Origin: Bacillus sp. SM2101
GTDB taxonomy: Bacteria > Bacillota > Bacilli > Bacillales > SM2101
Length of the DNA: 64,000 nt
Assembly (NCBI RefSeq): GCF_018588585.1
Contig: NZ_JAEUFG010000006.1
Location: 53,288 to 117,287, forward strand
Direction of reading: 5' to 3'
Shown here in pieces: positions 22,694 to 32,418 of the stretch (within the stretch, counting starts at the first letter, position 1; every line of letters begins with the position of its first letter). A model generated the notes under the pieces. That model made no database searches, had not been told where the DNA came from, and was given only the letters and a program-made list of their open reading frames with translations. The translations under genes and the position numbers were made by a program.

Positions 22694-22724
22694 TAACCGG
22701 CCTCCCTATGTAAGGTAAGCCGGT
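22694..22724 (-). terminator. Terminator of gerE
   Basis: Stem ACCGGC/GCCGGT (22696-22701 and 22719-22724) just after the gerE stop, followed by an imperfect T tract (TTATTTATAT). Confidence 0.7.
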
Positions 22725-22729
22725 ATACA

Positions 22730-22954
22730 TTAAAGCTTAAGTTCACCCATTCGCAATAGCTCGACTACTGCCTGCGAACGCCCCTTAACTCCTAGCTTTT
22801 GCATGGCATTTGAAATATGATTTCGAACAGTTTTCTCGCTAATAAATAATTCACTAGCAATTTCTTTTGTTGTTTTATCTTGAACTAACAATTCAAATAC
22901 TTCTCTTTCTCTCTTAGTGAGTAACGGCTTTGGTTGAAACTCCTTCTCCTTCAA
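22730..22954 (-). CDS. gerE: GerE, late mother-cell transcription factor
   Basis: GerE is the LuxR-type DNA-binding protein that with sigma-K switches spore coat genes on and off at the end of sporulation. The 74-residue product is nearly all helix-turn-helix ([20 protein letters not shown], then [19 protein letters not shown]) and, from memory, almost identical to B. subtilis GerE. The start is TTG at 22954 behind AAGGAGGG. A sigma-K-like promoter lies about 65-95 bases upstream. Confidence 0.98.
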   Translation of the reverse strand: MKEKEFQPKPLLTKREREVFELLVQDKTTKEIASELFISEKTVRNHISNAMQKLGVKGRSQAVVELLRMGELKL

Positions 22955-23019
22955 ATATTGTAACCCTCCTTGCTAAAGGTACGAGCTGAACTAGCGGATG
23001 GGTATATATTTAGTCATGT

Positions 23020-23047
23020 TATCTTATGTTTGAAGGAGTATGGCTGT
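23020..23047 (-). promoter_or_regulatory. Candidate sigma-K promoter of gerE
   Basis: The minus strand reads AC (23046-23047), 17 bp, CATAAGATA (23020-23028), matching the sigma-K pattern AC-N16/17-CATANNNTA. gerE is a sigma-K gene in B. subtilis. Confidence 0.5.
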
Positions 23048-23228
23048 GATTATTTTCGTCCAAAATGTACGAACATCTTGCTTTTCTTTTACATGACACC
23101 TTATATCAGAATTTATTTTCTCGGTTTATAATTAAACCGTAATGAATTGCTTGATTGGGTTAGATGTAATGGGTTGTTTCAATCAATCCTAAATATTAGT
23201 TGATCAGGTGCAACTCCTACAGAGATGA

Positions 23229-23376
23229 TTATAAAAGGCTGTATACGTTATGAGAGCTATACATAAATATAATTCATTTTTTCTCACTAAGGACTATAAA
23301 AATTATATCATACACATCAGCTGCTCAAATATATGTGGAAAAAAGCGACAAAGTTTACGAAAAGAGCCTTATAAAA
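23229..23376 (+). repeat. MITE-like repeat, copy 2, with perfect 8-bp target duplication
   Basis: The element (23237-23368, 132 bp) begins GGCTGTATACG and ends AAGTTTACGAAAAGAGCC. It is flanked by TTATAAAA on both sides (23229-23236 and 23369-23376). The centre is diverged from the other copies but the termini are intact. It occupies much of the gap between gerE and the FAD oxidase; nothing else is visible there apart from the gerE promoter. Confidence 0.8.
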
Positions 23377-23378
23377 TA

Positions 23379-24740
23379 TTAAAAACCAGCTAATTGTGAA
23401 TTTGTTGACGTCGTGGAGGTAGGATCTATATCGAATAATTGACGTAAATATGTGTTCATAAATAAACTATTTGGATCTAAGTCATTTCTTAACAGCAAGA
23501 ACTCATTCCAATAAGGATATACTTCTTTTAGTGTATGTGCTGTTAGTGTATGCATCTTCCCCCAATGAGGTCTGCCGTTATATTTTCTGCATATTTGTTC
23601 AACACTACGAAAATAATCTTTATACTCCATCCCTTTGTACATATGAACAGCAATATATGCGGAGTCTCTCTCAAAAGCTGGGCTTAGCCATATATCGTCT
23701 CGTTTAACATAGCGACATTCTATTGGGAAATGCACGGGGAACTTTTTTTCATTAATCATATCCCTTATTTCTGTAAGCACATTGGCAAGCTGATTAGCTG
23801 GAATATTATATTCCATTTCATTGAATTTAACATCTCTTATTGATGCAAAAACTTTATAGCTATCGTCGATAGCTCGCTCATTCGGAACTACTCTTCCTGA
23901 CAATCTGCTTACCGATTTACTTAACGAAGGTATTAAACGACACCCTTCTGATAACACCCTGTACAAGCCATTTTCAATAAATTTTTTATTAAATGAATCT
24001 GTAATATTTTTTTTCGTTTTATCGTCGTTTGTTTTATTAACAAATTTAGCTTGAACATATTTGCTATATGGAAACCAAAAAAATTCAAAATGTCGATTTT
24101 CCGTTTTATATTTGTCTAGATTCTGTAGGCAATCATCTAAGAACATTCGTTTGCTCTCTAAAAGTAATTTATATGCCGGTACAACCTTCAACTTAAGTTT
24201 AACAATAATACCTAAAGCACCCAATGATAGCTGTAAAGCTTTAAACATTTGAGTGTTTTTATCCATACTACATTCTAGTAACTCTCCCTTCCCAGTTACT
24301 ACAGTCATTTCTACAACTTGTGTAGCCAAACTACTAAACTCGATTCCCGTCCCATGAGTACCCGTACTTATAGCTCCAGCTATTGATTGAGCATTAATAT
24401 CACCCAAATTTTCTTGTGCATATCCAAGTTGGTGAAGAGCCTCTCCCAAAACATGCAGCTTTGTTCCTGCCCAAACAGAAACAATATCATTCTCTCGGTC
24501 TGTATGTTCTATCCCTTCAAGGAGATCCAATGAAAGTAATAGATCATTAGTTGCTACTAATGAAGTAAATGAGTGACCAGAACCAACCACACGTATAGCC
24601 TGATTAGTTTTGTTACATTGTTTAACGATTAAAATGATTTCTTCAATGCTTCTTGGGTACATGACCTTTGCAGGTTTACTTACAACACTCCCAGACCAGT
24701 TCTCCCACCTCTGTACTTCTACAGCTTTTACGGAGTTCAC
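23379..24740 (-). CDS. FAD-dependent oxidoreductase of the sugar-1,4-lactone oxidase family
   Basis: A VAO-fold flavoprotein of 453 residues related to L-gulonolactone and D-arabinono-lactone oxidases and alditol oxidase. The FAD-binding block contains VVGSGHSFTSL, where the histidine of GSGHS is the usual covalent flavin site, and SIAGAISTGTHGTG. The C-terminal ALO domain has the family HWGKMHTL motif. I chose the GTG at 24740, six bases after AGGGGG; the ATG at 24788 has no ribosome site. It is divergent from the EEP-family gene. The true substrate (sugar lactone or polyol) cannot be read from sequence. Confidence 0.88.
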   Translation of the reverse strand: MNSVKAVEVQRWENWSGSVVSKPAKVMYPRSIEEIILIVKQCNKTNQAIRVVGSGHSFTSLVATNDLLLSLDLLEGIEHTDRENDIVSVWAGTKLHVLGEALHQLGYAQENLGDINAQSIAGAISTGTHGTGIEFSSLATQVVEMTVVTGKGELLECSMDKNTQMFKALQLSLGALGIIVKLKLKVVPAYKLLLESKRMFLDDCLQNLDKYKTENRHFEFFWFPYSKYVQAKFVNKTNDDKTKKNITDSFNKKFIENGLYRVLSEGCRLIPSLSKSVSRLSGRVVPNERAIDDSYKVFASIRDVKFNEMEYNIPANQLANVLTEIRDMINEKKFPVHFPIECRYVKRDDIWLSPAFERDSAYIAVHMYKGMEYKDYFRSVEQICRKYNGRPHWGKMHTLTAHTLKEVYPYWNEFLLLRNDLDPNSLFMNTYLRQLFDIDPTSTTSTNSQLAGF

Positions 24741-24889
24741 AGTTGTCCCCCTCACTATACAATTTATTCTCAAAGTCTTATCTATCATATTTAAATCTCA
24801 TTAATATTATACTAAATCTTCAGAATAATCGAAAGAAAACATATATTATTCACTTAGTTTTTATTACAATATAATTATAGGTAAAATTC

Positions 24890-24904
24890 TTATCATAATG
24901 ATAG
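24890..24904. promoter_or_regulatory. Candidate PerR/Fur-type 7-1-7 palindrome
   Basis: TTATCATAATGATAG matches the PerR box TTATAATNATTATAA at 11 of 14 defined positions. It lies 46 bases before the EEP-family start codon and between the two divergent genes. It matches the Fur box less well. Tentative. Confidence 0.3.
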
Positions 24905-24949
24905 TTGCAGTATTATTAATAACAAACGTATTGATAAAGGAGAATGTAC

Positions 24950-26011
24950 ATGGCAATAAAAGTCGCAAAATGGATAAGTTATATCATTCTATTAATCGCA
25001 CTCATTTTTATCACTTTTTTGATCTATGTGACAGTTACAGATTACAAACCTGCAGAAGAAATTTCACTTACAGTTAATAACCAAAGTGGAAATATGCTTA
25101 GGGCAAATGAACCTTTTACGATGACTACTTTTAATATTGGTTATGCAGGGTTAGATAAGGAACAAGATTTTTTTCTAGACGGTGGAAAAATGTCAAAATC
25201 AAGTAGCAAAGAACAAACGTTGATAAATTTAGAAGCAATAACGTCATTCATAGAGGATAAAAAATCTGATATTTATTTATTACAAGAAGTTGATACTGAT
25301 TCTTCACGTAGCAATCACATTAATCAAATCGATCATATTTCAAAGAAATTACCTGATTATAGTTATACGTATGGTGTAAATTACAAAGTCCCTTGGGTAC
25401 CAGTACCAATCCTAGATCCAATGGGATCGGCAAATAGTGGTATATTGACTTTATCTAGATACACAATTGAACAAAGTACTAGATTTGCACTAGCTGGAAA
25501 AGAAGACTGGCCAAGACAATTATTTGATTTGGACCGTGCATTTACTGAAAATAGAATTCCTATCGACAATGGAAAAGAGCTGATTCTTATTCACCTACAT
25601 TTATCAGCATACGATGAAGGTGGGAAGGTGAGAAAACAGCAATTACAATACTTATCTCAATATTTAGCAAATGAGATACAAAAAGAAAACTATTTAATAT
25701 TAGGTGGAGACTGGAATCATGTTATTCCTGGAACAGATCCTTATTTATTCGAAACAACAGAAGAGTGGCCTGAATGGCTGCAAGAATTCCCTGAAACATT
25801 TAAACCAGAGGGCTTCCAATGGGTAGCAGATCAACAGGTTCCAACTAGTCGCACAACCCAATATCCATTTAGAGAAGGAGTGAATTTCTTAGCTGTAATT
25901 GATGGCTTCTTAGTATCTCCAAATATTGAAGTTATAAATGTATCAGGAGATTACTTAGGATATGAAAACAGTGATCATAACCCAGTGACCGGAGAATTTA
26001 TTTTAAAATAG
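24950..26011 (+). CDS. Membrane-anchored endonuclease/exonuclease/phosphatase (EEP) family protein
   Basis: A 353-residue protein with an N-terminal membrane anchor (about residues 7-30) and an extracellular EEP (DNase I-like) domain. Active-site blocks are visible: TFNIGYAG near 60, LLQEVDTDSSRSNHINQ, LIHLHLSAYDEGG, LGGDWNH and the terminal SDHNPVTGEF. EEP proteins hydrolyse phosphodiesters in nucleic acids, inositol phosphates or sphingomyelin; a secreted phosphatase or phosphodiesterase is all that can be said. I chose the ATG at 24950, behind AAAGGAGA. Confidence 0.87.
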   Translation: MAIKVAKWISYIILLIALIFITFLIYVTVTDYKPAEEISLTVNNQSGNMLRANEPFTMTTFNIGYAGLDKEQDFFLDGGKMSKSSSKEQTLINLEAITSFIEDKKSDIYLLQEVDTDSSRSNHINQIDHISKKLPDYSYTYGVNYKVPWVPVPILDPMGSANSGILTLSRYTIEQSTRFALAGKEDWPRQLFDLDRAFTENRIPIDNGKELILIHLHLSAYDEGGKVRKQQLQYLSQYLANEIQKENYLILGGDWNHVIPGTDPYLFETTEEWPEWLQEFPETFKPEGFQWVADQQVPTSRTTQYPFREGVNFLAVIDGFLVSPNIEVINVSGDYLGYENSDHNPVTGEFILK

Positions 26012-26014
26012 AAA

Positions 26015-26045
26015 TGCTCGCTTCACTTTGTTGCTATTGTTATAT
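26015..26045 (-). repeat. Fragment of the MITE-like repeat
   Basis: TGCTCGCTTCACTTTG followed by TTGCTATTGTTAT resembles the outer end of a minus-orientation copy (GGCTCTTTTCG...TTTGTTGCTATT). I cannot find the other end, so this is a truncated or solo end at most. Confidence 0.35.
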
Positions 26046-26214
26046 AAGCAATAGAATGAGGTTAGATGTCATTTGCATCTTTTTAGAGAAGAAAAGGTAT
26101 TAAAGCTTGCTGTTATGCAAGTTCATTTCATATTATATTAATGCTAGATAGCTAGCCTCAAGGCTTTGGACTTATTTTCAGCTGGACTAAGTATAAGAGT
26201 ATAATCAATAAGAA

Positions 26215-26249
26215 AACAAAAAACCTCTTCAAACGTTGAAGAGGTTTTC
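26215..26249 (-). terminator. Terminator of sdhCAB (possibly bidirectional)
   Basis: Stem AAACCTCTTCAA/TTGAAGAGGTTT (26221-26247) just after the sdhB stop. On the minus strand it is followed by TTTTTTGTTTTC; on the plus strand by a shorter T tract that could serve the EEP gene. Confidence 0.88.
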
Positions 26250-26257
26250 ATTACTAA

Positions 26258-27019
26258 TTAAACTCGATCACTACCGAAGAAGTTCTTAAATGATTGAATA
26301 GCTGTATCCCTATTTAAGGATGCAATTGATGTAGTTAATGGAATTCCTTTTGGACATGATTGTACACAGTTTTGGGAATTCCCACAATTCGCCAGACCAC
26401 CTTCACCCATAAGTGCATCTAGACGCTCACCTTTGTTCAGGGCTCCTGTTGGATGTGCATTGAACAAGCGAACTTGTGAAAGCGGAGCAGGTCCAATAAA
26501 GTTTGATTTACTGTTAACGTTCGGACAAGACTCTAAGCACACACCACATGTCATACATTTTGATAGTTCATAAGCCCATTGACGTTTCGTTTCAGGCATA
26601 CGTGGACCAGGTCCTAAATCGTACGTTCCATCAATCGGAACCCAAGCCTTTACTTTTTTCAATGAATCAAACATTCTACTTCTATCAACTTGTAAATCAC
26701 GCACAACTGGGAATGTTCTCATCGGCTGTAATCTAATCGGCTGCTCTAATTTATCAACCAAAGCTGTACATGATTGCTGTGGCTTACCATTTATGACCAT
26801 TGAGCATGCACCGCATACTTCTTCTAAACAGTTCATATCCCAATTAATTGGTGCTGTTTTATTACCATTTTTATCAACCGGATTTCTGCGAATTTCCATA
26901 AGTGCTGAAATGACATTCATGTTCGGTCGATATGGAATTTCAAACTCTTGTTCATAAGGGGAAGAATCAGGCTCATCTTGTCGTGTAATAATAAATTGAA
27001 CGACCTTCTGCTCACTCAT
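26258..27019 (-). CDS. sdhB: Succinate dehydrogenase iron-sulfur subunit
   Basis: SdhB carries electrons from the flavin to cytochrome b558 in the membrane. The 253-residue product (same length as B. subtilis) has the [2Fe-2S] cysteines in CLEEVCGAC, then CMTCGVCLESCPN and CVQSCPKG for the [4Fe-4S] and [3Fe-4S] clusters. I chose the ATG at 27019 behind GGGGGAGAAG, one base from the sdhA stop; an upstream frame to 27070 lies inside sdhA. Confidence 0.97.
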   Translation of the reverse strand: MSEQKVVQFIITRQDEPDSSPYEQEFEIPYRPNMNVISALMEIRRNPVDKNGNKTAPINWDMNCLEEVCGACSMVINGKPQQSCTALVDKLEQPIRLQPMRTFPVVRDLQVDRSRMFDSLKKVKAWVPIDGTYDLGPGPRMPETKRQWAYELSKCMTCGVCLESCPNVNSKSNFIGPAPLSQVRLFNAHPTGALNKGERLDALMGEGGLANCGNSQNCVQSCPKGIPLTTSIASLNRDTAIQSFKNFFGSDRV

Positions 27020-27020
27020 C

Positions 27021-28784
27021 TTACTTCTCCCCCTTCTTTTTCTTCGTATAATCACGCTTACGTGGTTCAATCAATGATACATCAACATCTTCGTAACTAA
27101 ATTCTGGTGCTGACTTATGATCAACAAACTTTGCCATCGTTGTTTTTAACCATTCTTCATCATTACGATCAGGGAAGTCAGGCTTATAATGAGCACCGCG
27201 ACTTTCGTTTCTGTTATATGCACCAATCGTTACTACACGTGATAATTGTAGCATGTTTTGAAGTTGACGAGTAAATGATGCACCTTGGTTACTCCATTTG
27301 GCTGTATCATTAATATTAATATTATCAAAACGTTCGATAAGTTCTTGTATTTTTTCATCTGTTTTTAGTAGCTTATCATTGTGCCTAACAACCGTTACAT
27401 TATCAGTCATCCATTCCCCAAGTTCTTTATGAAGAATATAAGCATTTTCATTACCATCAAGATTTAAAATATTATTCCATTTTTCAGTTTCTTGCTTCTC
27501 AAAGCTTTCAAATAAAGTAGAGGATATATCTTCAGCACTCTTCTCAAGACCATTAATATATTCAACAGCTTTTGGCCCAGCTACCATACCACCATAAATT
27601 GCTGACAGTAATGAATTTGCACCAAGGCGGTTAGCCCCATGTTGAGAATAATCACATTCTCCTGCAGCAAATAGGCCAGGTACATTTGTCATTTGATTAT
27701 AATCTACCCATAAACCACCCATTGAGTAATGAACAGCAGGGAAGATCTTCATCGGTAATTTACGTGGATCATCACCCATAAATTTTTCGTAAATTTCAAT
27801 GATACCACCAAGCTTAACATCAAGCTCTTTAGGATCTTTATGTGATAGGTCTAAATAGACCATGTTTTCTCCATTTATTCCTAGTTTTAAATCAACACAC
27901 ACATGGAATATTTCACGTGTTGCAATATCTCGTGGAACAAGATTTCCGTATGCAGGATATTTTTCCTCAAGGAAATACCACGGCTTTCCATCCTTATACG
28001 TCCATACACGTCCACCTTCGCCACGTGCTGATTCACTCATCAGTCTCAGCTTATCGTCACCAGGGATAGCTGTTGGATGAATTTGAATAAACTCACCATT
28101 CGCGTAGCTCACACCTTGTTGATAAACAATCGATGCTGCTGATCCAGTATTAATGACTGAGTTAGTTGACTTCCCAAAAATGATTCCAGGTCCACCAGTC
28201 GCTAAAATAACTGCATCGGCTTTAAATGATTTAATGTCCATTGTTTTTAAATCTTGACCGACGATACCACGGCAAGTCCCATCGTCATCAATGACAGACC
28301 CTAAAAATTCCCATCCTTCATATTTCGTTACAAGTCCACTCACTTCGTGGCGACGAACTTGCTCATCTAATGCATATAGCAGCTGCTGTCCAGTCGTTGC
28401 ACCAGCAAATGCCGTTCTATGATGCTGCGTTCCACCAAATCTACGGAAGTCTAATAATCCTTCTGGTGTACGGTTAAACATAACGCCCATACGATCTAAT
28501 AAATGTATAATACCAGGTGCAGCATCACACATTGCTTTTACCGGTGGCTGATTTGCTAGAAAGTCCCCACCATAAACTGTATCATCGAAATGCTCCCATG
28601 GTGAATCTCCTTCACCTTTTGTATTTACGGCACCGTTAATACCACCTTGTGCACATACAGAGTGAGAACGTTTAACTGGTACTAATGAAAATAGATCAAC
28701 CGCTACTCCTGCTTCTGCAGCTTTAATTGTTGCCATTAAGCCAGCTAGCCCACCGCCGACTACAATGATTTTTCCGTTACTCAA
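27021..28784 (-). CDS. sdhA: Succinate dehydrogenase flavoprotein subunit
   Basis: SdhA oxidises succinate to fumarate with covalently bound FAD. The 587-residue product starts with the Rossmann motif IIVVGGGLAGLMATIKAAE and has the flavinylation and active-site block VPVKRSHSVCAQGGINGAV, DFRRFGGTQHHRTAFAG, and the catalytic ESARGEGGR. It is the middle gene of sdhCAB; the start at 28784 follows AAGGGGTGAGTC. Confidence 0.98.
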   Translation of the reverse strand: MSNGKIIVVGGGLAGLMATIKAAEAGVAVDLFSLVPVKRSHSVCAQGGINGAVNTKGEGDSPWEHFDDTVYGGDFLANQPPVKAMCDAAPGIIHLLDRMGVMFNRTPEGLLDFRRFGGTQHHRTAFAGATTGQQLLYALDEQVRRHEVSGLVTKYEGWEFLGSVIDDDGTCRGIVGQDLKTMDIKSFKADAVILATGGPGIIFGKSTNSVINTGSAASIVYQQGVSYANGEFIQIHPTAIPGDDKLRLMSESARGEGGRVWTYKDGKPWYFLEEKYPAYGNLVPRDIATREIFHVCVDLKLGINGENMVYLDLSHKDPKELDVKLGGIIEIYEKFMGDDPRKLPMKIFPAVHYSMGGLWVDYNQMTNVPGLFAAGECDYSQHGANRLGANSLLSAIYGGMVAGPKAVEYINGLEKSAEDISSTLFESFEKQETEKWNNILNLDGNENAYILHKELGEWMTDNVTVVRHNDKLLKTDEKIQELIERFDNININDTAKWSNQGASFTRQLQNMLQLSRVVTIGAYNRNESRGAHYKPDFPDRNDEEWLKTTMAKFVDHKSAPEFSYEDVDVSLIEPRKRDYTKKKKGEK

Positions 28785-28816
28785 AGTGACTCACCCCTTT
28801 AATTGCTTACTTAGAT

Positions 28817-29425
28817 TCAAGTGAATGCTAAAATCGTACGAATACCTACATATGAAAGTGCTACAAACACACCGATCGTTACATAAGTAGAGATTTGTTG
28901 TGAACGGGGAGTTACGGTAATTCCCCAACTAACTAGGAATGACCATAATCCATTTGCAAAATGAAAAATAGTTGAAATAACACCAACGATATAAAAACCA
29001 AGCATGATAGGGCTTTCTAAAATATTCGCCATCATATCATAATTAACTTCTGCACCGAAAGCTGCTTGAACTCGGGTTTGATAAACATGCCAAGTAATGA
29101 ATATTAACGTAATAACCCCTGATATACGTTGTAATAGGAACATCCAGTTTCTGAAAAAACTATAATTGCTTACATTATTTTTAGCTGTGAAAGCAATATA
29201 CAGCCCGTATATCGCATGAAATAAAATAGGAAGAAAAATGACAAAAGCCTCTAAAACATAGCGATATGGCAGACCTTCCATAAAGTGAGCCGCTTTATTA
29301 AACGCCTCCGGACCTCTTGTCGCAAAGTAATTCACAGTTAAATGCTGAATTAAAAATATCCCTACTGGAATGACTCCTAATAGTGAATGTAATCTGCGAT
29401 AAAAGAATTCACGATTATTTTCCAC
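28817..29425 (-). CDS. sdhC: Succinate dehydrogenase cytochrome b558 subunit
   Basis: The diheme membrane anchor that passes electrons to menaquinone. The 202-residue product has five predicted membrane helices and several helix-embedded histidines (IQHLTVNYF, FHAIYGLYI, TWHVYQTRV, FHFANGLWSF) that are the expected heme ligands. I chose the GTG at 29425, behind AAGGGGGGTATAACT, giving B. subtilis SdhC's length; the longer frame from 29452 has no ribosome site. Confidence 0.96.
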   Translation of the reverse strand: MENNREFFYRRLHSLLGVIPVGIFLIQHLTVNYFATRGPEAFNKAAHFMEGLPYRYVLEAFVIFLPILFHAIYGLYIAFTAKNNVSNYSFFRNWMFLLQRISGVITLIFITWHVYQTRVQAAFGAEVNYDMMANILESPIMLGFYIVGVISTIFHFANGLWSFLVSWGITVTPRSQQISTYVTIGVFVALSYVGIRTILAFT

Positions 29426-29571
29426 AGTTATACCCCCCTTGAGTTGAATCATTTTTTTGAAAAATTAAAACAAAAGTAAAATAAAATAAAATCCCATCCC
29501 CATTACTTATGATGAGGAAAAAATAAAAAATGAATAGATTGCATTTTTTATCAATATAATGTAACAAATTT

Positions 29572-29600
29572 ATTGTACTCTCAACATTATCAAGCGTCAA
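29572..29600 (-). promoter_or_regulatory. Sigma-A promoter of sdhCAB
   Basis: Minus strand TTGACG (29595-29600), 17-bp spacer, TACAAT (29572-29577), leaving a leader of about 140 bases. The remainder of the sdhC-yslB gap (29601-29807) is AT-rich and carries no other recognisable element. Confidence 0.65.
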
Positions 29601-29807
29601 GAAAACGTGTTCATAAAATATTCATGAATTTTCTTTTTTTTCGTCATAATCAATCAAATTTCACCGTAATTTTCCATAATACGGTGAACCACTCTTCATA
29701 AAAGACGAACAATCTGTATCCTTAAAAGTTTTCATTAAAAGTAAACAAAAAACTTATACCTTAATGCTGCTATTGTTATATAATAATTTGGTGAAGAGGG
29801 GGTCAAA

Positions 29808-30260
29808 ATGAAAGACTTAATCTATACCGAAGAACATACAGAAGAAAACAATACATCCGTACCTGCTTTTGGGTTAGAAATCTATAGAGAACATGTGCTT
29901 CCGAATATTTTTCGAAAAGAATTATCATTTATTATGTATTTATCAGGAAAAGATCTAGCAAGAAAATTTCCATGTAATAATATTGATGAAATCATTTCAT
30001 TTTTTCATGAGGCTGGATGGGGGAACTTATCCACTGTAAAAGAAACGAAAAACGAGCTACACCTCGAATTAAATGGACATCTTGTTGAAAAGCGCTTATC
30101 ATCTGACAATATAACCTTTCAACTGGAAGCTGGTTTTTTAGCGGAACAAATTCAAGGACAAAAACAAATGATTACAGAAGCTTATGAGCAGCAAAAGCCT
30201 CGATCTAAAAAGGTGATTTTCACTGTAAAATGGGATAGGCTTGATATCATTTCTTCATAA
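29808..30260 (+). CDS. YslB, DUF2507 family protein
   Basis: A 150-residue soluble protein related to B. subtilis YslB, found next to sdh in many Bacilli. Its fold family (DUF2507, V4R/heme-nitric-oxide-binding-like) has no established function. Conserved-looking blocks include GLEIYREHVLPNIFRKELS and FFHEAGWGNL. The ATG at 29808 follows GAAGAGGGGGTC. It is transcribed opposite to sdhCAB. Confidence 0.88.
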   Translation: MKDLIYTEEHTEENNTSVPAFGLEIYREHVLPNIFRKELSFIMYLSGKDLARKFPCNNIDEIISFFHEAGWGNLSTVKETKNELHLELNGHLVEKRLSSDNITFQLEAGFLAEQIQGQKQMITEAYEQQKPRSKKVIFTVKWDRLDIISS

Positions 30261-30300
30261 ACAGCCAGCTCTTCATTAATCATTATATTTAATGTAGAGT

Positions 30301-30420
30301 CGCTCTTTTCGTAAACTCTAAACTAGAAGATAAAGATGTTGTTGTACGCAACAATCATCGTTTTATAGAAGAAAAGATACTATGAAATAGGTACGAAAAA
30401 CAACAATCTATGTGAAAGCC
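30301..30420 (-). repeat. MITE-like repeat, copy 3 (minus orientation)
   Basis: About 120 bp. The plus strand begins CGCTCTTTTCGTAAACT and ends GTACGAAAAACAACAATC...AAAGCC, the complement of the family termini. It lies between convergent yslB and uvrC. No target duplication is recognisable (TGTAGAGT against GTCATTAA). Confidence 0.65.
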
Positions 30421-30483
30421 GTCATTAAAAAAGACAAATCTGTTTGTTATTTCTTAGTACGATAAATTTGCTATTTTAACGAT

Positions 30484-30515
30484 AGAGACCCTGACGAATA
30501 TACATCAGGGTCTCT
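30484..30515. terminator. Hairpin between convergent yslB and uvrC
   Basis: An 11-bp perfect stem AGAGACCCTGA/TCAGGGTCTCT (30484-30494 and 30505-30515). Neither strand has a strong T tract, but placement between convergent genes suggests a shared terminator. Confidence 0.55.
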
Positions 30516-30622
30516 TCTCAGTTTTGGCTCCTTATGGTTTATGATTGTCATCGATATCATAAACATAAATGATATGAATCATTGAGCGTAACAGTAGTTA
30601 ATTCCTAAATGATAACCTTTTA

Positions 30623-32401
30623 TTACTCTTTGTCGTTCATCTTGTTATAAATTTCTTTAGCTACATTAATTGGAATCTGTGCTTTTTGAAGATCTTCAAC
30701 GGTTGCTTCTTTTAACTTTTTAATTGAGCCAAAATGCTTAAGAAGTGCTTTTTTCCGTTTTTCACCAACACCTGGGATATCATCAAGTATAGATTTAAAA
30801 ACAGATTTACTTCTTATTTGACGATGGAAAGTTATTGCAAAGCGATGCACTTCATCTTGTATACGTTGAATCAAATAAAACTCTTGGCTATTTCTTTCAA
30901 GCGGTACTGTTTGGACAGGATCACCAACAATTAGTTCAGATGTGCGGTGTTTATCATCTTTAACCATTCCTGCAACCGGAACTTCGATTCCAAGCTCATT
31001 TTCTAAAACATCTTGAACTGCGGCTAAATGCCCTTTGCCACCGTCAACTAAAATTAAATCTGGAAATGGCATATTTTCCTTTAATACACGAGTGTATCTC
31101 CTTCTTACTACCTCGCGCATAGAATCATAATCATCTGGCCCAAAGACTGATTTTATTTTGTACTTTCGATACTCTTTCTTTTCTGGCTTCCCATCAATAA
31201 AAACAACCATTGCAGATACAGGATCCGTCCCTTGAATATTTGAATTATCAAAGGCCTCTATACGGTGAGGAGTTTCAATCCTCAATTGTGTACCTAAGTT
31301 TTCTACTGCCTTTATTGTTCTTTCTTCATCACGTTCGATAAGTGAAAACTTCTCTTGTAAAGCAAGCTTCGCATTTTTCTTTGCTAAATCAAGCAGTTCT
31401 TTCTTTTGTCCACGTTTTGGTTGTAAAACCTGTACTTGTAATAACTGTTCAACTAACTGTTTATCAATATCATTTGGAAGCAATATTTGCTTTGGGATAA
31501 AATGCTCTGTTTTCGAATAAAATTGCCCTAAATATGTTAAAAAGTCTTCAGTCGGCTCATTGTAAAAAGGAAATATCGACACGTCTCGCTCAATCATCTT
31601 TCCTTGACGAATAAAAAATACTTGTACACACATCCATCCTTTATCAAAAGAGTAGCCAAAGACATCACGGTCAACTAAATCCTTCATTGTTATTTTTTGT
31701 TTTTCCATCGTTGTTTCAATATGTGTAATTTGATCACGGTATTCTTTAGCCCGCTCAAAATCTAGCTCTTCCGATGCCTTTAGCATTTTTGAAGTTAGCT
31801 CTTTTTTTGTTTGTTTATACCCACCATTTAAAAATCGAACGATTTGTTCGACCATTTCTTTGTTTTGCTCTTCAGTCACTTCATTCACACAAGGAGCTAG
31901 GCATTGTCCCATATGATAATATAGGCAAACTCGGTCTGGGAGCGTTGAGCATTTGCGGAGAGGGTACATACGATCCAATAGTTTTTTCGTTTCGTTCGCA
32001 GCTTGAACATTTGGGTATGGCCCAAAATATTTGCCTTTATCTTTTTTGACCTTCCTCGTAATAAGTAGACGTGGGTGAGTATCTGCAGTGACTTTAATGT
32101 AAGGATACGTTTTATCATCCTTTAACATAATATTATATTTTGGATCAAACTTTTTAATTAAATTAATTTCAAGAATTAAAGCTTCTATATTTGAAGATGT
32201 CACGATATATTCAAAATCAACAATTTCATTTACTAGCCGTAACGTCTTTCCATCATGAGAGCCTGTAAAGTAAGACCTGACACGATTCCTAAGAACTTTC
32301 GCCTTCCCTACATAGATGACTGTCCCATGCTTATCCTTCATTAAATAACATCCTGGATGTTCTGGTACAATTGAAATTTTTTCTTTTAAATGATCTGACA
32401 T
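30623..32401 (-). CDS. uvrC: UvrC, excinuclease ABC subunit C
   Basis: UvrC makes both incisions in nucleotide-excision repair after UvrAB damage recognition. The 592-residue product has the GIY-YIG nuclease at the N-terminus (GCYLM...[16 protein letters not shown]), a UVR motif ([16 protein letters not shown], about residue 205) for UvrB contact, the RNase H-like domain ([19 protein letters not shown]) and C-terminal helix-hairpin-helices. I chose the ATG at 32401 behind TTGGAG; the longer frame from 32431 overlaps the preceding gene. In B. subtilis lysC lies between yslB and uvrC; it is absent here. Confidence 0.97.
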   Translation of the reverse strand: MSDHLKEKISIVPEHPGCYLMKDKHGTVIYVGKAKVLRNRVRSYFTGSHDGKTLRLVNEIVDFEYIVTSSNIEALILEINLIKKFDPKYNIMLKDDKTYPYIKVTADTHPRLLITRKVKKDKGKYFGPYPNVQAANETKKLLDRMYPLRKCSTLPDRVCLYYHMGQCLAPCVNEVTEEQNKEMVEQIVRFLNGGYKQTKKELTSKMLKASEELDFERAKEYRDQITHIETTMEKQKITMKDLVDRDVFGYSFDKGWMCVQVFFIRQGKMIERDVSIFPFYNEPTEDFLTYLGQFYSKTEHFIPKQILLPNDIDKQLVEQLLQVQVLQPKRGQKKELLDLAKKNAKLALQEKFSLIERDEERTIKAVENLGTQLRIETPHRIEAFDNSNIQGTDPVSAMVVFIDGKPEKKEYRKYKIKSVFGPDDYDSMREVVRRRYTRVLKENMPFPDLILVDGGKGHLAAVQDVLENELGIEVPVAGMVKDDKHRTSELIVGDPVQTVPLERNSQEFYLIQRIQDEVHRFAITFHRQIRSKSVFKSILDDIPGVGEKRKKALLKHFGSIKKLKEATVEDLQKAQIPINVAKEIYNKMNDKE

Positions 32402-32418
32402 GACAATCGCTCCAACCT

